From: an uncultured Gellertiella sp.
Lineage (GTDB): Bacteria; Pseudomonadota; Alphaproteobacteria; Rhizobiales; Rhizobiaceae
Direction of reading: 5' to 3'
Assembly: GCF_963457605.1 (NCBI RefSeq)
Contig: NZ_OY735139.1
Coordinates: 620,001-684,000, forward strand
DNA length: 64,000 nt
Below the pieces are notes generated by a model. It did no database searches, was not told the DNA's origin, and was given only the letters and a program-made list of their open reading frames with translations. The position numbers and the translations under genes were made by a program. Position 1 is the first letter of the stretch. Every line of letters begins with the position of its first letter. Of the stretch, positions 1 through 8,360 are shown piece by piece.

Positions 1-210
1 TTCGCGCCCTGGGGTGAAGATCCGCAGCGAGGCCGCATGGCCCGGTGTTTCCGGCGGGTGGATGAACACCGTTTCCGACAGGTTGAATTCGCGGGCGATC
101 TGCTGCATCGCCGCATCCGAAAGGCCGTCGCTGTCATAAACCACCGCCAGCGGATTGCCCGCCAGCGCCCGGCCGGTAAAGACATCATAGATCCGGTAAG
201 AACGCGCCAC
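1..210 (-). CDS. PhzF-family isomerase (partial, N-terminal 70 residues)
   Basis: The reverse strand reads from a GTG at 210 with GGAG about 7 bases upstream. The N-terminus carries the PhzF-family pattern: [16 protein letters not shown] near residues 9-24 and [11 protein letters not shown] near residues 39-49. The family comprises PhzF-like isomerases and epimerases with a diaminopimelate-epimerase fold; substrates of most members are unknown. The gene runs off the left edge, so only the start is visible. It lies 54 bases downstream of the Nudix gene on the same strand and is probably co-transcribed with it. The family call is firm; the substrate is not known. Confidence 0.85.
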   Translation of the reverse strand, partial: MARSYRIYDVFTGRALAGNPLAVVYDSDGLSDAAMQQIAREFNLSETVFIHPPETPGHAASLRIFTPGRE

Positions 211-264
211 GCCAGTCTCCTTTTCAATCCACACCGGCCAACCTGCCCGACCCTGCCCCGCAGT

Positions 265-1044
265 TCAAGGCATGGCGGGCGGATTTGGCGGGGAGGCCGG
301 CTGGGAAAGAACCATCTTCAGGATCGGCGGCATGAACTGGCTGTAGCAGTGAAGGGCGGGATCGGGATCAGTAATGGCAATCGCCGCCTCGATCTCCTTT
401 TCGTGATCGACACGCATGTGCTGGCGGACCTGCTCCAGCATCTCCCCGGCGCTCAGCGCAAAGCGGTGAATGCGGAAGAACACCATGCCATGGTTCCAGC
501 CAAGGCCATGCCAGCCGGAACCGGTCGTGCTGTCGCGAAGATCAAGCCCGGTTTCTTCCTTCAGCTCGCGGGCGGTGTTGGCGGCAAGGTCGACGCGCCC
601 GTCGACAACATCCTCCGCCTCGAAAGAGCCTGCCGCGCAGTAGACGAGTCCCGGATTTGCGGTCTTCGCCCCCATCCGGATGGCGATCACGGCGCCATCG
701 CTGGAAACCGGCACGCCCCAGGCAAAGGCATGGATACCGCCGCTCCTGTCCGTCTGCCTGCGCCACCAGAGATGGGTGGAATAGGGCACCAGGTGCCCCT
801 CGCCCGTGAGCCTGTCACCCTCCAGTGACAGGCGGCGCTGGAACACCAGCCGGCCATTGTAAAGCGTCGGATTGGCCGCCACTTCCCGATCCCAGTTGTC
901 AGCGATGGCCTGCCGGTTGGCGGCATGGAGCGGGTGCTCGCCCTCCAGAATCCGCAGCTCGATGTCGCGCAGCGGAAAGATGGTGCCATCGGGCGGGAAG
1001 CCATGAAGGCCGGGCTCGGGCGCAACAGGGGGATGCGTGTTCAC
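265..1044 (-). CDS. Nudix hydrolase-domain protein
   Basis: This is a protein of about 259 residues whose central region holds a Nudix box: a glycine in GSFEAED, then ANTARELKEETGLDL with the REx2EE metal-binding glutamates. Nudix enzymes hydrolyse nucleoside diphosphates linked to another group; this longer form resembles uncharacterised rhizobial Nudix proteins and the substrate cannot be read. I prefer the GTG at 1044, which has GGAG upstream, over an in-frame ATG at 1074, which would add ten arginine/proline-rich residues. It precedes the PhzF-like gene on the same strand. The C-terminal tail is proline-rich (QPASPPNPPAMP). Confidence 0.8.
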   Translation of the reverse strand: MNTHPPVAPEPGLHGFPPDGTIFPLRDIELRILEGEHPLHAANRQAIADNWDREVAANPTLYNGRLVFQRRLSLEGDRLTGEGHLVPYSTHLWWRRQTDRSGGIHAFAWGVPVSSDGAVIAIRMGAKTANPGLVYCAAGSFEAEDVVDGRVDLAANTARELKEETGLDLRDSTTGSGWHGLGWNHGMVFFRIHRFALSAGEMLEQVRQHMRVDHEKEIEAAIAITDPDPALHCYSQFMPPILKMVLSQPASPPNPPAMP

Positions 1045-1213
1045 AGGCGGTCTGGCTCCATGACGACGGGGCAAGCGAGCGCGGGGCCGGGGGAATCACC
1101 GCCCGGCGACGTCGTCGCGCCCTGTTCTTTACCGCCTCACCGGCCCCCGATGCAAAGCCTTGACTCCCCGCATCATGTATTTTAGGCATATCTTTAATTC
1201 GAGATTTATAATG

Positions 1214-1230
1214 TTATGAATGCCCCATAA
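1214..1230. promoter_or_regulatory. Palindromic operator candidate upstream of autotransporter 1
   Basis: TTATGAATGCCCCATAA has perfect 5-base arms (TTATG/CATAA) around a 7-base centre. The same-length site occurs at 3458-3474 upstream of the paralog. Both are preceded by TATAATG, and both have TTGACTCCCCGCAT about 50-60 bases further upstream at identical spacing, so the upstream block is duplicated along with the genes. The function is inferred only. Confidence 0.5.
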
Positions 1231-1317
1231 TTTGCACGGGGATCGTCACGGCGCATGGGGGCTTTCGCGGCTTGCGGCGCACGTGCCGGTCGGGTGGTTT
1301 TGACGATGGAGTGCGTG

Positions 1318-3023
1318 ATGTCGGGTGCGTCTTGCCGGTTCTCTTCCCGTCTTGTCGCCGGGCTTGCCCGGGCAGCCCGTTTCCTGCCGCTGATGCTGTT
1401 CTTCGGCTGCCTCCTGACGGGAGCGGGGATTGCCCGGCCGGCGATGGCTGATGATTTAGTCTCCCTTAAGGGCCCGTGGCCTAAGGTAGGGCCAACGACT
1501 GGCGGCACCAATTTAGGTATCATTGTGTATGGTGATGTAAGCCGTGTCGTGTCGGTGGAGCTCGGCGAGGTCACAATCTCCAAAGGGATTTCTTTCGGAA
1601 GTTATGGTGAAGCAAATTATATAAGTGGCGTTTTAAAACGCCTGCTAGAAAGATCGCGGGAAGTGTTCCGGTTTACGTCACCGTAATAGTGGGTCACAAC
1701 CATGCGGCCATTCGCGCTGTATCGGACCACTCCTTCACTTGGACAGATAACCCCACCTTGCCCGGGGAAGCCCCCGCCATTACCTCGATCTCGCCCGCAT
1801 CAGGCCCGGCGGGCGGTGGAACGCAGGTCACCATCGTCGGCACCAGTCTGGACGAGGCAACCTCTGTCACCATTGGCGGCAAGCAAGCGCCGATCCTCGA
1901 CTATGACAGCAAGACCGGTCTCACCGTCATCACTCCGGACCATGCGGAGGGGGCTGTGGATGTCGCGGTGACCAATGTTGTCGGTACGGGCACGCGCGCG
2001 CATGGCTTTACCCATGTCAAACAGCTGGTGACGCCTGAGGAGGTGGCACGGGTCGAGACCGGGATCCATGATTACGTGCAGCAGCGGCTGCAACTGCTGG
2101 CTGAGAATGTCGAGGTTCCCGGTCTTTTCGAACGCGGCCAGCGGGCGCAGGCCACCCCCCCCCTCACCACCGACATCACACCGTCGGTATCAGGCGCGAC
2201 ATTCGGCTATTCCACCAGCCTCGGCCAGATCGAGGCGGCGGGCAATGGCGGCGGCGCGGCCACCCCGCTGCCGGTCGATTTCTGGACGGCGGGCAAGGTG
2301 CTGCTCACCCGGGCGGCGGACGGAGCCGATGGCAAGCCGCAGGAAAAATGGGGCACGTTCGCGCTGTTTTCCGCAGGCGTCGATTACCTGGTCTCCGACC
2401 GGCTGCTGGTCGGCTTCTCCGTCCATTATGACCATGAGAGCGATCCGCTCGACCAGGGCACGCTGATCACCGGCAATGGCTGGCTGGCCGGTCCCTATGC
2501 CTCGCTGCAACTGGCCCCGCATGTGTTTTTCGACACCAGCCTGCTCTATGGCCAGAGCGCCAACAGCTTCACCTCGACCTCGCTCAAGGGCGATTTCGAC
2601 ACGACGCGCTGGCTGTGGAGCGGCACGCTGAAGGGTGACATGGCATTCGACAATGGCGTGTCGCTGACACCGCGGCTGAAGGCGGTCTATCTCGCGGAAA
2701 AGGCGGGTGCCTACAGCGCCGAAGACAAGGACGGCAATGCCTATCCGCTCGATGCCTTCACCGAACGGCAGATCAGGCTCAGCATCGGGGCCGAAATCCG
2801 CAAGCAGTATGAGCTGGCAAACGGCGTGGTGCTGACACCGTCGCTGGATGCGGAGGCAGGCTTTGCCGGCCTCGACGGCGGCGGTGCCTTCGGCACGCTG
2901 ACGGCGGGTCTGGAAGCCGATACGCCGGACAACTGGCAATTCTACGCCGGCCTGCTCCTCGACCTCTCCGCCGACGGCACCCTCGCCACCGGCGCCAAGG
3001 CCACCGCCGGCAAGCAGTTCTGA
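1318..3023 (+). pseudogene. IPT/TIG autotransporter paralog 1, split by a -1 frameshift
   Basis: Two overlapping-frame pieces form one protein. The first piece (from ATG 1318) has a signal peptide (RFLPLMLFFGCLLTGAGIARPAMA) matching that of the paralog at 3492, then the first half of an IPT domain (GPTTGGTNLGIIVYG). It stops at 1686. Reading on in the -1 frame from about 1638 gives TPARKIAGSVPVYVTVIVGHN, which completes that IPT domain. A second IPT domain follows (PAITSISPASGPAGGGTQ), then a helical linker (PEEVARVETGIHDYVQQRL) and a C-terminal barrel ending in Phe, as outer-membrane proteins do. The break lies at T TTA AAA (1632-1638). It is either a one-base deletion or a frameshift site. 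The stretch 1447-1735 is visibly more AT-rich than its surroundings. The protein is also far shorter than its 1479-residue paralog. Confidence 0.8.
1627..1642. other. Perfect 16-base palindrome containing a slippery heptamer
   Basis: GGCGTTTTAAAACGCC is its own reverse complement and holds T TTA AAA in the upstream reading frame, matching the X XXY YYZ pattern for -1 slippage. A -1 slip here joins the two autotransporter-1 frames. A deletion of one T from an ancestral TTTTT explains the same facts more simply. Confidence 0.5.
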
Positions 3024-3027
3024 CAGG

Positions 3028-3162
3028 GCCGGGGGCGGGTTTCCGCTCCCCCCGGGGGGCGGGGTTCCTGCTCCCCCCGGGGGCGGGTTTCCGCTCCCCA
3101 CGGGGGCGGGGTTTCCCGCCCCCGCCATTCTGCGCATCGGGCGGCCTGCGGTTCGCGCAATA
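3028..3162. repeat. GC-rich tandem repeat block R1 with conserved tail
   Basis: Directly after the autotransporter-1 stop, three to four copies of a ~24-27 base unit (GGGGGCGGGTTTCCGCTCCCC and variants) occur. Each can fold into a short GGGGCGG/CCGCTCCCC-like hairpin. They are followed by a tail, GCATCGGGCGGCCTGCGGTT. The same block and tail recur after autotransporter 2 (7934-8094) and again at 8206-8337. It could act as a transcription barrier; it has no T-run typical of a rho-independent terminator. Confidence 0.75.
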
Positions 3163-3457
3163 GCTGAAACCTTCTCGCCCCGCGCGAGGGAACCGGGCGC
3201 TTGCCTGCGGCCCGCATTGTCTCGCCGGGCATCGGCAAAGCCGGCCTGTTGGCGGGGTGAAACAGGCCTGCCGGTGTTTTCCCGGCACCTCCCCACCAGC
3301 GCCCCTTGCCGCCCGCCGCCCCGCCCGGCCGCCCCCGCATTCTGCCCCCGTGACCATTCTGCATCGGTCACACGCGTCGATGGCGGAGAACAGAGACAAC
3401 CCATTGACTCCCCGCATTACAAAAATTAGGACTCGCTTGAGTTAGCGATCTATAATG
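3163..3457. other. Intergenic region without a recognised gene
   Basis: About 295 bases of GC-rich sequence lie between repeat R1 and the operator of autotransporter 2. I see a short hairpin around 3267-3290 (GCCGGTGTTTTCCCGGC) and, near the right end, the TTGACTCCCCGCAT block shared with the upstream region of autotransporter 1. No convincing coding frame was found. Confidence 0.5.
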
Positions 3458-3474
3458 TTATGGATTATCCATAA
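3458..3474. promoter_or_regulatory. Palindromic operator candidate upstream of autotransporter 2
   Basis: TTATGGATTATCCATAA is a perfect 8+1+8 palindrome 18 bases before the start codon. It overlaps a TATAATG element at 3451-3457 and is the counterpart of 1214-1230. The conservation of arms and length between paralogs suggests a regulator binding site. An alternative is a simple leftover of the duplication. Confidence 0.55.
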
Positions 3475-3491
3475 TTTACAACAGGATATTT

Positions 3492-6400
3492 ATGATGCCG
3501 GGTGTATCTTTCCGCATGTTTGCAGGTCTTGTCGCGGCACTGGGCCGGAGGGCGCGGCTGCTGCCGCTGATGCTGTTCCTCGGCTGCCTGACGCTCGGCA
3601 CGGGCATGGCCCGCCCGGCGGCTGCCGCCCCCACCATCACCTCGATCACGCCGAACAAGGGCAAGATCGACGGCCAAGACATCATCACCATCAATGGCGG
3701 CGGCTTTCTTCATCTCTCGACAGTCACCTTTGACGGTGTGGCGGGCACCAGTCTGAACATCCTGAACGACAATCAGATCACGATAACGACCCCGAAGTCA
3801 CTGGCGGGGGCCGGACCGGTGGATGTTACAGCCAGGGATGTCAACAACCAATCCGCGACAATTGTCAGCGGCTTCACCTATGTCGCCCCGCCCATCATCA
3901 TCTCGATCAATGCCACAGGGGTCTCGACAAATGGCGGCGATACGGTCACCCTCACCGGCGCCAACCTGGATGCGGTCACTTCCGTGACCTTCGACGGCGT
4001 TGCCGGAAAGTCGCTTGCCCACCAGGGCACGACCGGCCTCACCGTGACGACACCGGCCCATCCGGCGGGCGCGGTGCCTGTCGCGGTTACCAGCCCCGGC
4101 GGCGCGCTGTGGATTCCGGATGGCTTCACCTATCTGGATCCCCCGACCATCACCGCGATCGATCCCACACTGGGCCCGGCCAAGGGCGGCACGCAGGTGA
4201 CGATCACCGGTACGAACCTCACCGACGCGGCTGTTTCTTTCGGCGGCACGGCGGGAACGGCGGTCACGGTCAATACGGCGGGCACCTCGCTCACCGTCAA
4301 CACGCCTGCCCATCCGGCAGGCGCGGTCGATGTCACCGTGACGACCCCCGGCGGCACGGCGGTCAAGACCGGCGGCTTCACCTATCAGCTTCCGGTCCCC
4401 GCCATCAGTACGGTCTCGCCCATGGCGGGCCTGACCACTGGCGGCTATATCGTCACCATCACCGGCACCAATCTTGATGCCGTCACCTCCGTCAGTTTCG
4501 GCGGCACGGATGGGACCTCGCTCGCCCATCCGGACTCATCGACGCTCACCGTAACGGCCCCGGCCCATCCGGCAGGTGCGGTGGATATCAAGCTTGCCTA
4601 CCCCGGCGGCACGGCGACGAGTGCGGGTGGCTTCACCTATCAGGAACCATTGCCCACCATCACCTCGATCTCGCCGGACCATGGTGCGGACCTGTTGCCG
4701 ACGGTGACCATCATCGGTTCGAATTTCAAGGATGCGTATTGGTTCAGCCTTGACGCAACACTAGCCTTTCCGCTTCCTTCGGCGGTGCAAGCCCCCTATA
4801 CCCAGATCACCGTCACCCTGCCGCCCCATGCCGCAGGACAGGTGCATCTTGCCGTGCGCACGCCTGCGGGCGTGTCGAATGACGTAAACTACACCTATGA
4901 AGCCCCCAACCTCAGCTTCGATCCTGCCCAGCCAGCCTTGCCGGATGTTGTGCAGGGACAGACCTACAAACAGCTGATCATCATGGAGGGCGGTATTGGG
5001 CCGACGACCTATACGCTGGAGACAGGCGCTCTGCCGGCCGGGCTCAGCCTTGTGCCGGGAATACCCGGTAGTGCCGGTATTACCGGCACGGTTACCGCGC
5101 CGCCGGGCCTCTATACATTCACGGTGCGGGGAACGGACAGCTACCAGCATACGGCAGCCATGCAATACACGATCCCGGTCACTTCGGCTCTGAGCTTCAC
5201 GCCCGCAGCTGGTGGTTTGCCGGATGCAACGGTCGGTCAGACCTATCACCAGACGGTGACGATGAATGGCGGCACGGGTGCCGTCACCTACAGCCTCGAC
5301 GGCGGAACAGCGCTTCCCGCCGGGCTGACGCTTGACCCGGCGACCGGCCTGATCTCCGGCACGCTCTCGATGAATGCTGCGATCGGCGACCGCACGTTCA
5401 CCATCCGGGGCACCGACACGCTCGGGCAGACCGCGAGCATGAATTACACCATCACGGTCAAGGCGCAGGCGCAGCCCGCGCCTGTGATCACCGCCCTTTC
5501 GGTGGACCATGGCCCGGCGGCTGGTGGCACGCAGCTTGTGCTGACCGGCATGAATTTCACCGGTGCCGACAGGGTCTCGTTTGGCACGGTTGACGTGACG
5601 AACCTTCAGGTGGACGGCACCGGCACGCATGTCACCGTGACCTCGCCGCAGCATGCGGCAGGAAACGTGGATCTCGCGGTCCACACCCAGTCTGGCCAGT
5701 CGAATGCCGTAACCTATGGATTCGATGCCCCGACGCTGACCTTCAACCATCCCGCCGGTCCATTGCCGGATGCGACGCTCGGGAAGGGCTACAACCTGCA
5801 GTTCATCCTGATGGGAGCCACCGGCCCGGTCAATTATCAGCTTGCCAATGTCACGTTCCTGCCGCCCGGCCTGATGCTGGCTGCGGATGGCAACCTGACC
5901 GGCATGCCGACGCAGGCGGGCGACTTCCAGTTCTCCATCAAGGGCACGGATGCCAACCAGCAGACGGCGACCGTGCAGTATTCGATCCGCGTCAATCCGG
6001 CAGCAGCGGTGCTGCATATTGCCTCGATCACCCCGTCCAGCGGCCCGGTCGGCCAGTCCGTGGTGATCACCGGCGATGCGATGGACACCGTGCAGCACGT
6101 CACCTTCGGCGGTGTTGATGCCGGGGCGATCAGCCTGCAGAGCGCGGGCTCGCTCACCGTCACGGCACCGCAGCACGGGCTGGGTGCGGTCAATGTCATC
6201 GTGGCAAGCGCCACCCAGTATGATACCAAAACGAACGGCTTTTCCTATATTACGGATCCCGGAACGCTGACCTTCACGCCTCCGGGCGGTGCCCTGCCGG
6301 TCGCCTTCAAGAACAAGGCCTATAGCCAGCAGATCAGCGTGTCGGGCGGCATGGCACCCTATACATTTGATGAGGGCGGCAAATTGCCGGATGGCGTGAC

Positions 6401-7931
6401 GTTCAATGACAAGACCGGGCTTCTGTCGGGCACGCCGACGGCGGCGTCGGTCGGCGACTATAGTTTCGACATCGAAGGCATCGATGCCGGGGGGATGACC
6501 CAGACCGTGAGCTATACGCTGAAGGTCGCCGATGCCCCCGTGACGGTGCCGGGCAAGACAGTCGCGGTGGTCAGGGGCCAGGCGCCGCCGCCGGTCGATC
6601 TCACCAATGGCGCCTCCGGTGGACCCTTCACGGCGGCGGCCATCGTCTCCATCACGCCGCCACAGGCCGGCACGGCGACGATCATGTCCGACGTGCCGCC
6701 GCAAAAGCCGGTTTCGCATGCGAGCCCGTTTGCCGGGGTTCACAGCTTCACGCTGGTCTTCAAGCCCGATCCGGCCTTCGCGGGCAAGGAGGCGAAGGTC
6801 ACCTATCGCCTCACCTCGGCGGCGGGCATATCGGGTGAGGGCGTGGTCACCTACAGGTTCAACGCCAAGCCGTCCGTGTCCTCCGAGGAAGTTTCGCGGG
6901 TCGAGCAGCAGGTGCATGGCTTCGTGCAGGCGCGGCTGGGGCTGCTGGCCGAGAATATCGACCTGCCCGGTCTGCTGGAACGCCGCCAGCGCGGCCAGGC
7001 CGACGGGCCGGTCACCACCACCATGACCCCGTCGGATACAGGCGTGACGCTTGCCTATTCCACCAGCCTCAGCCAGATCGAGGCGGCGGACAAGGCGGGC
7101 GCGGGTGGAGACGGCACGCCCGAAACGCTTGCCCCGCTGGATTTCTGGAGCAGCGGCAAAGTGTTGCTGACCCGGGGGGCGACGGGCACGGAAAGGGATT
7201 CCGGCCCGGCCAATGCACCGGTTCCGGGCTCGGGCACGGGGTCTGACGGGGAAAAATGGGGCACATTCGCGCTGTTTTCCGCCGGCGTCGATTATCTGGT
7301 CTCCGACCGGCTGCTGGTCGGCTTCTCCGTCCATTATGACCATGACAGCGATCCGCTCGACCAGGGCACGCTGATCACCGGCAATGGCTGGCTGGCCGGT
7401 CCCTATGCCTCGCTGCAGCTGGCCCCGCATGTGTTTTTCGACACCAGCCTGCTCTATGGCCAGAGCGCCAACAGCTTCACCTCGACCGCGCTCAAGGGCG
7501 ATTTCGACACGACGCGCTGGCTGTGGAGCGGCACGCTGAAGGGTGACATGGCATTCGACAATGGCGTGTCGCTGACACCGCGGCTGAAGGCGGTCTATCT
7601 CGCGGAAAAGGCGGGTGCCTACAGCGCCGAAGACAAGGACGGCAATGCCTATCCGCTCGATGCCTTCACCGAAAAGCAGATCAGGCTCAGCATCGGGGCC
7701 GAAATCCGCAAGCAGTACGAGCTGGCAAACGGCGTGGTGCTGACACCGTCGCTGGATGCGGAGGCAGGCTTTGCCGGCCTCGACGGCGGCGGTGCCTTCG
7801 GCACGCTGACGGCGGGTCTGGAAGCCGATACGCCGGACAACTGGCAATTCTACGCCGGCCTGCTCCTCGACCTCTCCGCCGACGGCACCCTCGCCACCGG
7901 CGCCAAGGCCACCGCCGGCAAGCAGTTCTGA
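3492..7931 (+). CDS. Large IPT/TIG and putative-Ig repeat autotransporter (paralog 2, intact)
   Basis: This 1479-residue protein begins with a signal peptide (LLPLMLFLGCLTLGTGMARPAAA, cleavage near 46). The passenger has about seven IPT/TIG domains (repeating PxITxIxPxxG...GGFTY pattern, e.g. residues ~46-475, ~667-750, ~844-925). Four putative-Ig (He_PIG) domains are interleaved (LPDATVGQTY...LPAGLTLDPATGLISG), and one further Ig-like domain sits near 1025-1125. A helical linker (EEVSRVEQQVHGFVQARLGLLAENI, ~1130) leads into a C-terminal barrel ending GKQF, with terminal Phe. This is the layout of a type V-secreted surface adhesin. AGGA at 3483 serves ATG 3492 or 3495. Residues ~1252-1479 are nearly identical to paralog 1. 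The ligand is unknown. Confidence 0.85.
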   Translation: MMPGVSFRMFAGLVAALGRRARLLPLMLFLGCLTLGTGMARPAAAAPTITSITPNKGKIDGQDIITINGGGFLHLSTVTFDGVAGTSLNILNDNQITITTPKSLAGAGPVDVTARDVNNQSATIVSGFTYVAPPIIISINATGVSTNGGDTVTLTGANLDAVTSVTFDGVAGKSLAHQGTTGLTVTTPAHPAGAVPVAVTSPGGALWIPDGFTYLDPPTITAIDPTLGPAKGGTQVTITGTNLTDAAVSFGGTAGTAVTVNTAGTSLTVNTPAHPAGAVDVTVTTPGGTAVKTGGFTYQLPVPAISTVSPMAGLTTGGYIVTITGTNLDAVTSVSFGGTDGTSLAHPDSSTLTVTAPAHPAGAVDIKLAYPGGTATSAGGFTYQEPLPTITSISPDHGADLLPTVTIIGSNFKDAYWFSLDATLAFPLPSAVQAPYTQITVTLPPHAAGQVHLAVRTPAGVSNDVNYTYEAPNLSFDPAQPALPDVVQGQTYKQLIIMEGGIGPTTYTLETGALPAGLSLVPGIPGSAGITGTVTAPPGLYTFTVRGTDSYQHTAAMQYTIPVTSALSFTPAAGGLPDATVGQTYHQTVTMNGGTGAVTYSLDGGTALPAGLTLDPATGLISGTLSMNAAIGDRTFTIRGTDTLGQTASMNYTITVKAQAQPAPVITALSVDHGPAAGGTQLVLTGMNFTGADRVSFGTVDVTNLQVDGTGTHVTVTSPQHAAGNVDLAVHTQSGQSNAVTYGFDAPTLTFNHPAGPLPDATLGKGYNLQFILMGATGPVNYQLANVTFLPPGLMLAADGNLTGMPTQAGDFQFSIKGTDANQQTATVQYSIRVNPAAAVLHIASITPSSGPVGQSVVITGDAMDTVQHVTFGGVDAGAISLQSAGSLTVTAPQHGLGAVNVIVASATQYDTKTNGFSYITDPGTLTFTPPGGALPVAFKNKAYSQQISVSGGMAPYTFDEGGKLPDGVTFNDKTGLLSGTPTAASVGDYSFDIEGIDAGGMTQTVSYTLKVADAPVTVPGKTVAVVRGQAPPPVDLTNGASGGPFTAAAIVSITPPQAGTATIMSDVPPQKPVSHASPFAGVHSFTLVFKPDPAFAGKEAKVTYRLTSAAGISGEGVVTYRFNAKPSVSSEEVSRVEQQVHGFVQARLGLLAENIDLPGLLERRQRGQADGPVTTTMTPSDTGVTLAYSTSLSQIEAADKAGAGGDGTPETLAPLDFWSSGKVLLTRGATGTERDSGPANAPVPGSGTGSDGEKWGTFALFSAGVDYLVSDRLLVGFSVHYDHDSDPLDQGTLITGNGWLAGPYASLQLAPHVFFDTSLLYGQSANSFTSTALKGDFDTTRWLWSGTLKGDMAFDNGVSLTPRLKAVYLAEKAGAYSAEDKDGNAYPLDAFTEKQIRLSIGAEIRKQYELANGVVLTPSLDAEAGFAGLDGGGAFGTLTAGLEADTPDNWQFYAGLLLDLSADGTLATGAKATAGKQF

Positions 7932-7933
7932 CA

Positions 7934-8094
7934 GGGCCGGGGGCGGGTTTCCGCTCCCCCCGGGGGGCGGGGTTCCTGCTCCCCCCGGGGGCGGGTTTCC
8001 GCTCCCCACGGGGGCGGCGTTCCGCTCCCCACGGGGGCGGGGTTTCCCGCCCGCTGCCATTCCCCGCATCGGGCGGCCTGCGGTTCGCGTAATA
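7934..8094. repeat. GC-rich tandem repeat block R2 with conserved tail
   Basis: This is a near-identical copy of R1 placed at the same point after the autotransporter-2 stop, with one extra unit. It carries GGGGGCGGGTTTCCGCTCCCC-type units and ends in the GCATCGGGCGGCCTGCGGTT tail. The identity with R1 continues without a break from the shared barrel coding region, so coding end and repeat moved together. Confidence 0.75.
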
Positions 8095-8200
8095 CCGGGA
8101 GAGACTGCTCCGGCTGCTCAGCCGGCGCTGCCCTCTTCGGCGATCAGCCTTCCGAGCCGGGCCATGCCCTCCTCGATCATCTCCGGGCGGGCGTCAGCAC
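8095..8200 (-). pseudogene. Duplicated 3' tail of the aminotransferase gene
   Basis: The reverse strand encodes PEMIEEGMARLGRLIAEEGS ending in AG and stop at 8118. This matches, with one substitution (I-A for I-G), the C-terminus of the intact aminotransferase at 8361. The downstream flank (ATACCGGGAGAGACTGC) is also duplicated. Together with GC blocks R2 and R3, this makes a tandem duplication of about 200 bases with a period near 240. The fragment has no start and cannot encode an enzyme. Confidence 0.75.
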
Positions 8201-8205
8201 TCCCG

Positions 8206-8337
8206 GGGGCGGCTCCGACCGCTCCCCACGGGGGCGGGTTTCCGCTCCCCACGGGGGCGGGTTTCCGCTCCCCACGGGGGCGGGGTTTCCCGCCCGCTGC
8301 CATTCTCCGCATCGGGCGGGCTGCGGTTCGCGCAATA
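8206..8337. repeat. GC-rich tandem repeat block R3 with conserved tail
   Basis: This is the third copy of the block, with cleaner units of 24 bases (CCCCACGGGGGCGGGTTTCCGCT cycle, three in a row), followed by GCCATTCTCCGCATCGGGCG and the same tail. It is immediately followed by the 3' end of the aminotransferase gene, as R2 is followed by the duplicated tail. Confidence 0.75.
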
Positions 8338-8360
8338 CCGGGAGAGACTGCACGGGCTGC

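Noticed and set aside
3028-3162. GC array considered as a CRISPR or minisatellite-coded peptide
   Set aside because: Units are adjacent with no spacers of equal length, and the block lies after a stop codon.
2190-3404. 404-codon reverse frame over the autotransporter-1 barrel and GC repeats
   Set aside because: Same composition effect; the repeated GSGNPPP stretches merely translate the GC-rich tandem array.
4761-8069. 1102-codon open frame antisense to autotransporter 2
   Set aside because: High GC at third positions opens the complementary frame; composition is Arg/Gly/His-rich with no domain, and the sense strand encodes clear IPT and barrel domains.
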